Origin: Meridianimarinicoccus sp. MJW13
GTDB taxonomy: Bacteria; Pseudomonadota; Alphaproteobacteria; Rhodobacterales; Rhodobacteraceae
NCBI RefSeq assembly: GCF_014901205.1
Contig: NZ_JACNMU010000002.1
Location: forward strand, 186,001-250,000
Reading direction: 5' to 3'
Length of the DNA: 64,000 nucleotides
Made by a program: the position numbers and the translations under genes. Position 1 is the stretch's first letter. Every line of letters begins with the position of its first letter. This document shows positions 42,865-53,996 of this stretch, in pieces. Below the pieces are notes generated by a model. The model was not told the DNA's origin. It saw only the letters and a list, made by a program, of their open reading frames with translations, and did not search any database.

Positions 42865-43022
42865 TCGCGTGCCTGTGCCCGTTGCGTCCCCTGCACCCTA
42901 TCGGGGGTCCGGGGGCGGGTCGACTCTCGGTGCAACAATCGAAATTCGGGTCGCCAGCGGCGCGCCGCTCCTATAGGTCAGGGGACACGGCATTCACATG
43001 GCAGACAGGGGCACGGCGCGGC

Positions 43023-45812
43023 ATGTTCGGAAAAGGTCACCATCTTCACCTGATCGACGGATCGGCCTTCATCTTCCGCGCCTATCACGCGCTGCCCCCC
43101 CTGACGCGCAAATCCGACGGGCTGCCCATCGGCGCGGTCTCGGGCTTCTGCAACATGCTGTTCCGTTACATCGAGGGCAATACCGGCCCGGACGCACCCA
43201 CCCATGCCGCGGTGATCTTCGACCATTCCGGCAAGAGCTTCCGCAACGAGATCTACGACCTTTACAAGGCCAACCGCCCGCCTGCGCCCGAGGATCTGGT
43301 GCCGCAGTTCCCGCTGACGCGCGAGGCCACCCGCGCCTTCAACATCGCCTGCCACGAGATCGAGGGATTTGAAGCCGACGACATCATCGCCACGCTGGCC
43401 TGCCGCGCCCGCGATGCCGGGGGCCGCGTTACCATCCTGAGTTCCGACAAGGATCTGATGCAGCTTGTGGGCGGCGGGGTCGAGATGCTGGACGCCATGA
43501 AGAACGCCCGCATCGATGTCGAGGGCGTCGAGGCCAAGTTCGGTGTCGGCCCGGACCGCGTGGTCGATGTGCAGGCGCTGGCCGGTGACAGTGTCGACAA
43601 CGTGCCCGGCGCGCCGGGCATCGGCATCAAGACCGCCGCGCAGTTGATCAACGACTTCGGCGATCTGGAAACGCTGCTGGCGCGGGCCGATGAGATCAAG
43701 CAGCCCAAGCGCCGCCAGACCCTGATCGAGAAGGCCGACCAGATCCGCATGTCCAAGCGGCTGGTGCAGTTGGATTGCGACATGGAGCTGGACTTCGGTC
43801 TTGAGGATCTTGAGGTCCATGAACCCGATCCCGAGGCCCTGCTGAGCTTCCTCGCGACCATGGAATTCCGCACACTGACCAAGCGCATCGCGACGCAACT
43901 GGGCGTCGATGAGCCCGAGATCGCGGTGCCGGTCGACAGTCCCGCCGCCGCCGTAGCCGAAGAAATCCCCTTCGATGCTGCCAACTATGAAACCGTCCGC
44001 GACGCGGCGGCGCTGCAACGCTGGATCGACCTGATCTACGACCGTGGCTGGGTGGCGGTGGATACCGAAACCACCTCGTTGAACGAAATGCGCGCTGAAT
44101 TGGTGGGCATCTCGCTGGCGGTGGTGGCCGGATCGGCCTGCTACATTCCGATCACCCACAAGGCCAGCGCCGAGGATGGTCTGTTCGGCTCGGACGATCT
44201 GGCCGAGGGGCAGATGCCGATGGAGGAGGTGCTGGCGATGCTGACGCCGGTGCTGGAGGATCCCGCGATCCTGAAAATCGGCCAGAACATGAAGTACGAC
44301 GCCAAGATCTTTGCCAACATGGGCGTCGCCGTGGGCCCGGTCGATGACACGATGCTGCTGTCCTACGCCCAGCACGGCGGGTTGCACGGGCATGGCATGG
44401 ATTACCTGTCCGACCGCTATCTGAATCACAAGCCGATCCCGATCAAGCCGCTGCTGGGGTCGGGAAAATCCGCCATCACCTTCGACCGCGTGCCCATCGA
44501 CAAGGCCACGCCCTATGCCGCCGAAGATGCCGATATCACCCTGCGTCTGTGGCACCACCTGAAGCCGGGGCTGCACCGGTCCCGCGTCACCACCGTCTAT
44601 GAAACGCTGGAACGCCCGCTGATCCCGGTGCTGGCGCAGATGGAGCGCGCCGGCATCAAGGTCGATCGCGATACGCTCAGCCGCATGTCGAACGCCTTTG
44701 CCCAGAAAATGGCGGGGCTGGAGGCCGAGATCCACGACTTGGCCGGCGAAACCTTCAACGTCGGCTCGCCCAAACAGTTGGGCGAGATCCTGTTCGACAA
44801 GATGTCCCTGCCCGGTGGCAAGAAGGGCAAGACCGGGGCCTATTCCACCGGGGCCGACATTCTGGAAGATCTCGCGACCGAGCACGAATTGCCGCGCCGG
44901 GTGCTGGACTGGCGCCAGTTGTCCAAGCTGAAATCGACCTACACCGACGCGCTGCAGGAACACATCAACCCCGACACCGGGCGGGTGCACACCTCGTACA
45001 TGATCGCCGGGGCGGCGACCGGGCGGCTGGCCTCAACCGATCCGAACCTGCAGAACATCCCGATCCGCAGCGAAGAGGGCCGCCGCATTCGCGAAGCTTT
45101 CGTTGCCCCCGAGGGCCGCACGCTGGTCAGCCTCGACTATTCCCAGATCGAACTGCGCATCCTGGCCCATGTGGCCGATATCGACAGCCTGAAGCAGGCG
45201 TTCCGCGACGGGCTCGACATCCATGCGCTGACCGCGTCGGAAATGTTCAACGTGCCGCTGGAAGAGATGACCCCGGACGTGCGCCGTCAAGCCAAGGCCA
45301 TCAACTTCGGGGTGATCTATGGCATCTCGGGCTTCGGCCTGGCCCGCAACCTGCGCATTCCGCGCGCCGAGGCGCAGGGCTTCATCGACCGTTATTTCGA
45401 ACGTTTCCCCGGCATCCGCGCCTATATGGACGACACCGTCGCCTTCGCCAAAGAGCACGGCCATGTGGAAACCCTGTTCGGCCGCCGCATCCACACCCCC
45501 GAGATCGCCGCCAAGGGCCCCAAGGCCGGCTTTGCCAAGCGCGCCGCCATCAACGCGCCCATCCAGGGCACGGCGGCGGATGTGATCCGCCGCGCCATGG
45601 TGCGGATGCCCGACGCCATCGACGGCATTCCGGCCCAGATGCTGCTGCAGGTCCACGATGAATTGATCTTCGAGGTGGATCAGGGTGCCGAAGAGGTGCT
45701 GATCGACCGGGTGCGCGAGATCATGGAAGATGCCGCCATGCCTGCCGTCAAGCTGGATGTGCCACTGGTTGTGGACGCCGGTCAGGGCAAGAATTGGGCC
45801 GAGGCGCACTAG
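43023..45812 (+). CDS. polA: DNA polymerase I
   Basis: A 929-residue repair and Okazaki-fragment polymerase. The N-terminal 5'-3' exonuclease (about 1-290) has ADDIIATLA-like and SSDKDLMQLV motifs. The 3'-5' exonuclease appears complete: VAVDTETTSL (exo I), KIGQNMKYDAKIF (exo II) and YAAEDADITLRLW (exo III), so proofreading is likely kept. The polymerase domain shows motif A SLDYSQIELRILAH, motif B RRQAKAINFGVIYGIS and motif C QVHDELIFEV. The ATG at 43023 gives the standard N-terminus MFGKGHHLHLIDGSAF. The long frame upstream is an antisense overlap of the transglycosylase gene. Confidence 0.98.
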   Translation: MFGKGHHLHLIDGSAFIFRAYHALPPLTRKSDGLPIGAVSGFCNMLFRYIEGNTGPDAPTHAAVIFDHSGKSFRNEIYDLYKANRPPAPEDLVPQFPLTREATRAFNIACHEIEGFEADDIIATLACRARDAGGRVTILSSDKDLMQLVGGGVEMLDAMKNARIDVEGVEAKFGVGPDRVVDVQALAGDSVDNVPGAPGIGIKTAAQLINDFGDLETLLARADEIKQPKRRQTLIEKADQIRMSKRLVQLDCDMELDFGLEDLEVHEPDPEALLSFLATMEFRTLTKRIATQLGVDEPEIAVPVDSPAAAVAEEIPFDAANYETVRDAAALQRWIDLIYDRGWVAVDTETTSLNEMRAELVGISLAVVAGSACYIPITHKASAEDGLFGSDDLAEGQMPMEEVLAMLTPVLEDPAILKIGQNMKYDAKIFANMGVAVGPVDDTMLLSYAQHGGLHGHGMDYLSDRYLNHKPIPIKPLLGSGKSAITFDRVPIDKATPYAAEDADITLRLWHHLKPGLHRSRVTTVYETLERPLIPVLAQMERAGIKVDRDTLSRMSNAFAQKMAGLEAEIHDLAGETFNVGSPKQLGEILFDKMSLPGGKKGKTGAYSTGADILEDLATEHELPRRVLDWRQLSKLKSTYTDALQEHINPDTGRVHTSYMIAGAATGRLASTDPNLQNIPIRSEEGRRIREAFVAPEGRTLVSLDYSQIELRILAHVADIDSLKQAFRDGLDIHALTASEMFNVPLEEMTPDVRRQAKAINFGVIYGISGFGLARNLRIPRAEAQGFIDRYFERFPGIRAYMDDTVAFAKEHGHVETLFGRRIHTPEIAAKGPKAGFAKRAAINAPIQGTAADVIRRAMVRMPDAIDGIPAQMLLQVHDELIFEVDQGAEEVLIDRVREIMEDAAMPAVKLDVPLVVDAGQGKNWAEAH

Positions 45813-45828
45813 GGGGGCGGTGGCCTGT

Positions 45829-45855
45829 CCCGTGGCGCGTCGAACCTGCCACGGG
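45829..45855. terminator. 8-bp stem hairpin between convergent polA and DUF2798 gene
   Basis: CCCGTGGC (45829-45836) and its complement (45848-45855), loop 11 bases, lie between the ends of two convergent genes. No strong T-run follows on either strand; it may act bidirectionally at reduced efficiency. Confidence 0.5.
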
Positions 45856-45857
45856 CG

Positions 45858-46082
45858 TCAGGTCGTTGTCAGGCGGTTCACGATCCTGCGGGCGAACGGG
45901 GCCACCACAAGCACGGTCGGAAAGGCAATTGCCCAACTGGAAATCCAGCTGGACATCCAGAACCCGGCAAACCCCGTGACCAGCCCCAGCGCCTGCAGTG
46001 TGGCGACGCCAGAAACAAGGCAGGACATCAGGCCGCTCAGGATAAAGCCAAACAGGATCGGGGCGTAGCGTTGGGGAATCAT
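45858..46082 (-). CDS. DUF2798 family small membrane protein
   Basis: A 74-residue protein with two hydrophobic helices (about residues 8-32 and 37-61) separated by a short turn, matching DUF2798: IPQRYAPILFGFILSGLMSCLVS and WISSWAIAFPTVLVVAPFARRIV with a conserved basic end. It probably sits in the inner membrane. Its function is unknown. Transcribed alone, convergent with polA. Confidence 0.85.
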   Translation of the reverse strand: MIPQRYAPILFGFILSGLMSCLVSGVATLQALGLVTGFAGFWMSSWISSWAIAFPTVLVVAPFARRIVNRLTTT

Positions 46083-46174
46083 GGCAATCTCTGGTTTTCG
46101 CGGGAAATGGCACAGGGAACTGGCTCAGGCAATCTGTGCAGACGCGCGGCAGCCCTGCATGTCTGCACATCGGG

Positions 46175-46768
46175 TCAGTCCAGATCGACCTCGGCCGCCG
46201 GGATGATCGCGAAGAACACACCGCCCGACCATACGCCCAGCCAGTCCGCCCCCTCATGGGGCGCGACCTCGGCCAGATCCACCAAACGATAAAAGCTCTT
46301 GCGGTCGATCAGTGCCTCCAGCCCGGCGCGGACCATGACGTAGGGAGAGGGCTCTCCGGTCTGCGGATCGCGGACCACCCGGATGGGATGATCGGCCCCG
46401 GCGCTGACCACGTCGTCCACATGGGTCACAAAGGTCAGGACCTGCGCGCGGCCCGCGCCTTCGGCTGTGAAATCCACCGCCACAAAGGGCGCGTCCTCGA
46501 CCCGGATGCCGACTTTTTCCACCGGGGTGACCAGGAAGTACTTGCCGCCTTCCAGTTTCAGGATCGACGAGAACAGCTTGACCAGCGGCCGCCGTCCGAT
46601 GGGCGTGCCCATGTAGAACCAGGTGCCGTCGCGGCGGATCTCCATATCCAGATCGCCGCAGAACGGCGGGTTCCACAGATGCACCGGAGGAGGCCCCTTG
46701 CCGGTCGCCGCCTGCGCGGCCTTCACGATGCTGTCTGCATCGGGTGTCACGATGTTTTGTGCGCACAT
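46175..46768 (-). CDS. DUF1285 domain protein
   Basis: A 197-residue cytoplasmic protein fitting DUF1285: NPPFCGDLDMEIRRDGTWFY, then the PIGRRPLVKLFSSILKLE and VTPVEKVGIRVED segments, and a second beta-sandwich half. Family structures show two beta-sandwich domains with no known enzyme activity. I start at MCAQNIVTPD (46768) because the frame further upstream overlaps the divergent moxR leader. It is divergent from the MoxR operon by 70 bases, and DUF1285 genes are regularly next to it in Rhodobacterales; a shared role is inferred. Confidence 0.88.
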   Translation of the reverse strand: MCAQNIVTPDADSIVKAAQAATGKGPPPVHLWNPPFCGDLDMEIRRDGTWFYMGTPIGRRPLVKLFSSILKLEGGKYFLVTPVEKVGIRVEDAPFVAVDFTAEGAGRAQVLTFVTHVDDVVSAGADHPIRVVRDPQTGEPSPYVMVRAGLEALIDRKSFYRLVDLAEVAPHEGADWLGVWSGGVFFAIIPAAEVDLD

Positions 46769-46838
46769 GGTTTTTTGCCATTTGAGTTGCCAGCGATATG
46801 TGGCTTGAATGAAGTATAAGCCTAGCAAGGAGTTTGTC

Positions 46839-47842
<1,004 letters not shown>

Positions 47843-47846
<4 letters not shown>

Positions 47847-48739
47847 CCTCTGACCCCGCGTCTTCCACGGCCCGCTCGGGCCTGCGCCGCGATGGCGAAG
47901 CGCTGGCCGCGCCGCTGCCGCCGCTGCTGGCGGATGCGGAACACCTGGCCTCGACCATGCTTCTGGGCGATCACGGCCGCCGCCGCCCCGGCATGGGTGA
48001 AGAATTCTGGCAGTACCGTCCCGCCATGGCCAATGACGAGGCGCGGCTGATCGACTGGCGCCGCTCGGCCCGGTCGGACATGCTGTACGTCCGCGAAAAG
48101 GAATGGCAGGCGGCGCAATCGGTGGTGCTTTGGGTCGATGGTTCGCAGTCCATGGGGTTCACCTCGGGGAAGTATCCGCCCAAGGGCGACCGCGCCCGCA
48201 TGCTGGCCATGGCCATTGCCATCCTGCTGCTGCGCGGCGGCGAGCGTGTCGGTCTGACCGGGCAGGCGGTACCGCCCCGGCGCGGCGACATCCAGCTTCT
48301 GCGCATCGCCGACGGCCTGTTGGGCGCAGACGATGCGGGGGCAGATTTCGGCGCGCCGGACGTGCGTGGCATCCTGCCCAAGTCGCGGGCGCTGTTCATC
48401 TCGGATTTCATGGGGCCGCTGGTCGAGGTCGAAGCCGCGCTGACCGAAGCCGCCGACCTGGGCGTGCGTGGCGCGCTGCTGCAGGTGTTGGATCCGGCGG
48501 AAGAGGCCTTTCCCTACGATGGCCGCACGGTCTTCGAAAGCATGGGTGGGGGCCTGCGCCATGAAACGCTGGAAGCGGGCGGATTGCGCGACCGCTATCT
48601 GGACCGGCTGGCCGACCGCAAGGCACGGCTGAGCGAATTGGCCCGCATCACCGGCTGGCAGATGCTGACCCATCACACCGGCGACAGCGCGCAGTCGGCG
48701 CTTCTGTGGCTTTACGGCGCGCTGGAACGGCGGCGCTGA
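47843..48739 (+). CDS. DUF58 domain protein (VWA-like partner of MoxR)
   Basis: A 298-residue protein with the DUF58 fold around GRRRPGMGEEFWQYRPAMANDEARLIDWRRSARSD-like sequence, then a VWA-type segment VVLWVDGSQSMGF with a MIDAS-like DxSxS. DUF58 proteins are the usual partners of MoxR ATPases and probably bind a client or metal through this site. It starts at a GTG overlapping moxR (GTGA) and ends overlapping the DUF4159 gene (TGATG). Cytoplasmic or membrane-associated; no clear membrane helix is seen. Confidence 0.88.
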
Positions 48740-51525
48740 TGCTGGTTCTGGGGCCCATCGCCTTTGCCGCGCCCTGGGTGCTGACCGCGTTGGCGGTGCT
48801 GCCGGTGTTGTGGCTGATCCTGCGCGCGGTGCCGCCCGCGCCGCGCCGGCGGCGGTTTCCCGGCGTCATGCTGCTGCTGGGCCTGCGTGACGACGAAACC
48901 CAAAGCGACCGCACCCCGTGGTGGCTGCTGCTGTTGCGGATGCTGGCGGTGGCGGCGGTGATCCTGGCCTTTGCCGGTCCGATCCTGAACCCGCGCACGG
49001 CGGCAGAGCCGGGACGCGGACCGCTGCTGATCCTGCTCGACGGCACCTGGGCCGATGCCCGTGACTGGGCCGCCCGGATCGACCGGGTCGAGGCGGCTTT
49101 GGGCGAGGCCAGCCGCACCGCGCGCCCGGTCTCTATCGCCGTGACCACCGATTTGCCGGCGGGGGGGGCCGAGTTTCAGGCCGCCGACGCCTGGCGGTCC
49201 CGGCTGGCCAGCCTTGCGCCCGCGCCTTGGGCCGCCGATCCGGACACACTGGCCGGCTGGACGCGGGCGCAGCCGGACGGTTTCGACACGCTGTGGCTGT
49301 CGGACGGGCTGGCGCGCGAAGGGCGCGACGACGCCCTGGCCGCCTTGCAGGACAAGGGCCGCGTGCGGATCTTCGAAAGCCCGCGCGCGGTGCTGGCCCT
49401 GCGGCCGCCCGTCTATCTCGACGGTCTGATCGAGATCACCGCCCTGCGTGCGCGCGAAAGTGGCGCGTTACAAGTTCCGGTGGCGGCCATGGGTCTGGAT
49501 CCCACCGGGGCCGAGCGGATGCTGGCCCAGACCGAAGCCAGCTTTGCCCCCGGCGCCCGCCAGGCCGAGCTGTCGCTGTCGCTGCCGGCGGAACTGCGCA
49601 ACCGCATCACCCGTTTCGAGATCACCGGAGGCCGCTCGGCCGGGGCGGTCAGCCTGACCGACGATGCCCTGCGCCGCCGCGAGATCGCCCTGATCGCGGG
49701 CCGCGAAGATCGCGAGGGCCTGCAACTTCTGTCGCCGCTGCATTACCTTGAGCAGGCGCTGGAGCCCAATGCCGACCTAATCGACGGAGACATTGCTGAC
49801 ATCCTGCAGGCCAACCCGGATGTGATCGTGCTGGCCGATGTGGCGCGTCTGACCGGGGCCGAGACCGAGGACATCGCCGATTGGATCGACCGGGGCGGCC
49901 TGCTGCTGCGTTTTGCCGGGCCACGGCTGGCGGCGGCGGATCTGACCGATGACGCCGCGGCGGTCCTTCTGCCCGTGCGGCTGCGCGCCGGTGGGCGCAC
50001 CGTGGGCGGCGCCATGAGCTGGGGCGAGCCCAAGGCGCTGCGCCCCTTCCCCGAAACCAGCCCTTTCTATGGGCTGGACATCCCCGCCGAGGTCACGGTG
50101 ACCTCGCAGGTGCTGGCCCAGCCCGATCCAGACTTGCCCGAACGGGTCATCGCGGCACTGGCCGACGGCACCCCGCTGGTCACCCGCCAGCGCCTTGGCG
50201 CCGGGCAGATCGTGTTGTTCCACGTCACCGCCAACGCCGAATGGTCGACGCTGCCGCTGTCGGGCCTGTTCGTGCAGATGCTGGAACGACTGTCGGTGGC
50301 CGCGCGGGTGGGCACCGAAACCGCCGAGGATCTGGCCGGCACCACATGGCAGGCGGTGGAGCATCTGGATGCTTTCGGCGTGCTGGCCCCGGCGGGCATG
50401 TCCGAAGGCCTCGACGGTTCAACCCTGCTGGCATCTTCGGTGGGACCGGCGCTGCCGCCGGGGCTCTATGCCTCGGAGGATCAACGGCGGGCGGTCAATG
50501 TGATCGGTGCCGAGACCGAGCTTGCCCCGATGGTTTGGCCCGCCGGGGTGCCGGTGGAAGGGCTGGAAGTGGCGCGCGAAACCCGGCTGGCGGGGCCGCT
50601 TCTGGTTCTGGCGCTGGGTCTGATGGTGGCCGATGTGGTGGCCTCGCTGTTGCTGTCGGGGCTGCTGGGCCTGCGCCGGACCGGAACCGCGATGGTGCTG
50701 CTGGCGGGGCTGCTTCTGTCTGGGCCGGGTCCTTTGCACGCGCAGGACGCCGATCTGCTGCCGGTGGACGAAGCCGCTGCGATTCAGGCGATCAGCGAGG
50801 TCGTGCTGGCCCATGTCATCACCGGCAACCCGGCGGTGGACGACACCGCCCGCGCCGGTCTGCACGGGTTGTCCCGAACCCTGTTCGCCCGCACCTCGGT
50901 CGAACCGGGGCCGCCGGTGGCGGTGGATCTGGAGACCGACGAGTTGGCTTTCTTTCCGGTGCTCTACTGGCCGGTGACACCGGATCAGCCGCGCCCCTCG
51001 TCCGAGGCCTATGCCCGGCTGAACCGCTATTTGCGCGGCGGCGGGATGATCCTGTTCGACACCCGCGATGCCGATCTGGCGGCCATGGGCAGCGAGACGG
51101 CAAACACCCGCAAGCTGCAGGATCTGGCCCGCCCGCTGGACATCCCACCGCTGGAACCGGTGCCCGAGGATCACGTGCTGACCCGCACCTTCTATCTGTT
51201 GCAGGATTTTCCCGGCAGACACGCCCGCGGCCCGCTGTGGGTCGAAGCGGCCCCCCCCGATGCCGAGCGGGTCGAAGGCATGCCGTTCCGCAATCTCAAC
51301 GACGGGGTGACCCCGGTGGTGATCGGCAGCAACGACTGGGCGGCGGCCTGGGCGATGGACGGTCAGGGTCGCCCGATGTTCCCGGTCGGGCGCGGTTATG
51401 CCGGAGAGCGGCAGCGCGAGATGGCCTATCGCTTTGGCATCAACCTTGTGATGCATGTGCTGACCGGCAACTACAAATCCGACCAGGTGCATGTGCCCGC
51501 GCTGCTGGATCGGTTGGGGCAATAG
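48739..51525 (+). CDS. DUF4159 domain membrane protein with BatA-like N-terminus
   Basis: A 928-residue inner-membrane protein. Two N-terminal helices (about 3-26 and 60-80) with GVMLLLGLRDDET between resemble the BatA aerotolerance family (PF07584). A VWA/GATase-like middle follows, then one helix near residues 615-640, and the C-terminal DUF4159 domain, starting about residue 690, with ELAFFPVLYWPVT. It belongs to the MoxR/DUF58 module, where such proteins form a membrane platform. The start is the ATG at 48739 overlapping the previous stop. Exact role unknown. Confidence 0.88.
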   Translation: MLVLGPIAFAAPWVLTALAVLPVLWLILRAVPPAPRRRRFPGVMLLLGLRDDETQSDRTPWWLLLLRMLAVAAVILAFAGPILNPRTAAEPGRGPLLILLDGTWADARDWAARIDRVEAALGEASRTARPVSIAVTTDLPAGGAEFQAADAWRSRLASLAPAPWAADPDTLAGWTRAQPDGFDTLWLSDGLAREGRDDALAALQDKGRVRIFESPRAVLALRPPVYLDGLIEITALRARESGALQVPVAAMGLDPTGAERMLAQTEASFAPGARQAELSLSLPAELRNRITRFEITGGRSAGAVSLTDDALRRREIALIAGREDREGLQLLSPLHYLEQALEPNADLIDGDIADILQANPDVIVLADVARLTGAETEDIADWIDRGGLLLRFAGPRLAAADLTDDAAAVLLPVRLRAGGRTVGGAMSWGEPKALRPFPETSPFYGLDIPAEVTVTSQVLAQPDPDLPERVIAALADGTPLVTRQRLGAGQIVLFHVTANAEWSTLPLSGLFVQMLERLSVAARVGTETAEDLAGTTWQAVEHLDAFGVLAPAGMSEGLDGSTLLASSVGPALPPGLYASEDQRRAVNVIGAETELAPMVWPAGVPVEGLEVARETRLAGPLLVLALGLMVADVVASLLLSGLLGLRRTGTAMVLLAGLLLSGPGPLHAQDADLLPVDEAAAIQAISEVVLAHVITGNPAVDDTARAGLHGLSRTLFARTSVEPGPPVAVDLETDELAFFPVLYWPVTPDQPRPSSEAYARLNRYLRGGGMILFDTRDADLAAMGSETANTRKLQDLARPLDIPPLEPVPEDHVLTRTFYLLQDFPGRHARGPLWVEAAPPDAERVEGMPFRNLNDGVTPVVIGSNDWAAAWAMDGQGRPMFPVGRGYAGERQREMAYRFGINLVMHVLTGNYKSDQVHVPALLDRLGQ

Positions 51526-53616
51526 ATGACACGCGAGATCCTCTATGACCCGCTGATCGCGCCCGTCTTGCTGGGGGTTCTGGCCTTGGTTCTGGCGGTG
51601 GCCATTGGCGTGGCCTTCTGGCGCGGGCTGACCGGCTGGGCGCTGCGCGGCGCCGCCGGGCTGCTGGTGCTGGCGGCGCTGGCCAACCCATCGGTCCAGA
51701 TCGAGAACCGCGCCGCCCTGTCGGACATCGTGATCCTCGTGATCGACGAAAGCGCCAGCCAGCGCATCGGCGTGCGCCCCGCGCAGACCGAGGCCGCGCT
51801 GGCCCGTGTCGAGGCCGAAGTGGCGCAACTGCCCAACACCGAATTGCGCATCCTGCGGTTGGGCGACGGGCCGGGCAACGAGGGCAGCCTGCTGATGACC
51901 GCCCTGTCCGAGGCGCTTGCCGACGAGCCCCGCGCCCGCGTCGCCGGGATGCTGCTGCTGTCGGACGGCCAGTTGCACGATCTGCCGCGCGCTCCCGACC
52001 TGCCCGCCCCGTTGCATCTGCTGTTGACTGGCGAGGCGCAGGATTGGGATCGGCGGCTGGTGGTCACCAATGCGCCCTCCTTCGGTATCATGGGGGAACC
52101 TGTGTCGCTGACCCTGCGACTGGAAGACCAGGGCGCGGTGCCGCCCGAATTGCAGGGCAGCGCCGAATTGGACATCAGCATTGACGGTGCCGAGGCGCGG
52201 CGGGTGACCGTGCCCGTGGGCCGTGACATCACCGTGCCGGTGGATCTGCCGCACGGCGGCTTAAACGTGATCCGCTTTGCCACGGCCCCTGCCGCGGGTG
52301 AGTTGACCGACCGCAACAACGCCGCCGTGGTGCGCATCAACGGGGTGCGCGACCGGCTGCGGGTGCTGCTGGTGTCGGGCGAACCGCACGCGGGCGAGCG
52401 GACCTGGCGCAACCTGCTGAAATCCGACAGCTCGGTCGATCTGGTGCATTTCACCATCCTGCGCCCGCCAGAAAAGCAGGACGGGGTGCCGGTCACGGAA
52501 CTGTCACTGATCGCCTTTCCCACGCGCGAGCTGTTTCTTGAGAAAATCGACGAATTCGACCTGATCATCTTCGACCGCTACAAGCGGCGGGGCATCCTGC
52601 CGGCGCTCTACCTGGACAACATCCGCAACTACGTCGAACAGGGCGGTGCGGTGCTGGTCGCGGCAGGGCCGGATTTCGCCTCGGCGGCCAGCCTGTTCCA
52701 CTCGCCGCTGGCCGAGGTGCTGCCGGCGGAACCCACCGCACAGGTGCTGGAGCAGGGATTTCATCCCACGATCACCGATCTGGGCCGCAAGCATCCGGTG
52801 ACCGAGGCGCTGGACGCCGGCACCGTGCCCGGCGATCCGCCGCCCTGGGGCCGCTGGTTCCGGCTGATCGACGTAACCCCCTATCCCGACGCCGAGGTCG
52901 TGATGACCGGGGCCGAGGGCCGTCCGCTGCTGCTGCTGGACCGTGTGGGTGAGGGCCGCGTGGCGCTGCTGGCCTCGGATCAGGCCTGGCTGTGGAGCCG
53001 GGGCTTCGAAGGCGGCGGGCCGCAACTGGAACTGCTGCGGCGGCTGGCGCATTGGATGATGAAGGAACCCGAGCTTGAGGAAGAAGCGCTGGTGGCCGAC
53101 GGGCAGGATGGCACACTGACCATTACCCGGCGCACGCTGGGCGAGGCGCCCAGTGCCTTCGAGGTGACCCGGCCCGATGGCACCACCCTGACGCTGGAGC
53201 CGGAGCAGGTGGCACCGGGCCGGTTCGAGGCGCGGCTGGACGGGGCAGGCATCGGCCTGTACCGGGTCAACGACGGGGAGCGCGATGCGGTGGCGGCCCT
53301 TGGTCCCTCGGCCCCGCGCGAGTTTGAACAGACCATTGCCAGCGGCGATCTGCTGGATCCGCTGGTTGCCGGGACAGGCGGCGGGGTGCGCCGGATCGAG
53401 GCCGGGGTGCCGGACTTGCGCGCCGTGCGTCCGGGCCGGCCCGCCGCCGGGCGCGGCTGGCTGGGCATCACCCCGCGCGAGGCCTATCGCACCACCGACA
53501 TCTCGGTGCGCCCCTTCCTGCCGGGCTGGGCGTGGCTGGGACTGGTTGCCGCTTTCCTGATCGGCGCGTGGCTGTGGGAAGGCCGTCGCCGGGTCAGCGC
53601 GGCAGGGTCAACGTAA
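51526..53616 (+). CDS. Membrane protein with VWA- and glutamine-amidotransferase-like domains
   Basis: A 696-residue protein. Two N-terminal helices (about 10-30 and 38-55) lead to a VWA-like domain (DIVILVIDESASQRIG, with a DxSxS-like acidic site). A class I glutamine-amidotransferase-like part, including LIIFDRYKRRGILPALYLDNI and VLVAAGPDFAS, follows at about 350-480 but lacks a clear catalytic cysteine. One helix near residue 670 ends the protein. It is the fourth gene of the MoxR operon, starting directly after the DUF4159 stop. Its last 23 bases overlap the convergent gene at 53594. Function unknown. Confidence 0.85.
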   Translation: MTREILYDPLIAPVLLGVLALVLAVAIGVAFWRGLTGWALRGAAGLLVLAALANPSVQIENRAALSDIVILVIDESASQRIGVRPAQTEAALARVEAEVAQLPNTELRILRLGDGPGNEGSLLMTALSEALADEPRARVAGMLLLSDGQLHDLPRAPDLPAPLHLLLTGEAQDWDRRLVVTNAPSFGIMGEPVSLTLRLEDQGAVPPELQGSAELDISIDGAEARRVTVPVGRDITVPVDLPHGGLNVIRFATAPAAGELTDRNNAAVVRINGVRDRLRVLLVSGEPHAGERTWRNLLKSDSSVDLVHFTILRPPEKQDGVPVTELSLIAFPTRELFLEKIDEFDLIIFDRYKRRGILPALYLDNIRNYVEQGGAVLVAAGPDFASAASLFHSPLAEVLPAEPTAQVLEQGFHPTITDLGRKHPVTEALDAGTVPGDPPPWGRWFRLIDVTPYPDAEVVMTGAEGRPLLLLDRVGEGRVALLASDQAWLWSRGFEGGGPQLELLRRLAHWMMKEPELEEEALVADGQDGTLTITRRTLGEAPSAFEVTRPDGTTLTLEPEQVAPGRFEARLDGAGIGLYRVNDGERDAVAALGPSAPREFEQTIASGDLLDPLVAGTGGGVRRIEAGVPDLRAVRPGRPAAGRGWLGITPREAYRTTDISVRPFLPGWAWLGLVAAFLIGAWLWEGRRRVSAAGST

Positions 53617-53953
53617 ACTCGGCAGGCCCCCAGCCATCGGTCTGGCAACGGGCGCGGATCCGCACGTCGGACAGGTCCGCCGGGATCGCGACGCCGGTCA
53701 GGCTGCGCGTGAACGGCTGTTCCTGCACATGCGGGTGCAGCAACTCGCGATACCCCAGTACCTGTCCGTCGGGGGTCACAACCTCCCACCCATCGGCATA
53801 GTGGTCCCATCCGGTATCGGGATGGCGAAGCGTCACGTCGATGCGCCAGGTCTGGCCGGTTGCGGTGGCGCGGGCTTCCACGACCTGGGGAAGATCGGCC
53901 AGGGCTGGGGCGGCGGCGAAGAAGACGGGCAAAAACAGGGCAAATCGGGTCAT
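53594..53953 (-). CDS. Unknown exported small protein
   Basis: A 119-residue protein with a signal peptide (MTRFALFLPVFFAAAPALAD, cut after ALA). The mature part is probably an all-beta, immunoglobulin-like domain, from QTWRIDVTLRHPDTGWDH through a DGWEVVTPDG hairpin to FTLTLPR. A single cysteine remains. I do not recognise the family. The start at 53953 gives the signal peptide. It is convergent with, and overlaps by 23 bases, the last gene of the MoxR operon. Confidence 0.7.
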   Translation of the reverse strand: MTRFALFLPVFFAAAPALADLPQVVEARATATGQTWRIDVTLRHPDTGWDHYADGWEVVTPDGQVLGYRELLHPHVQEQPFTRSLTGVAIPADLSDVRIRARCQTDGWGPAEFTLTLPR

Positions 53954-53996
53954 GGGCGCAGTCTGGCACAGGTTGGCCGCCCGCACCCCTCACAGT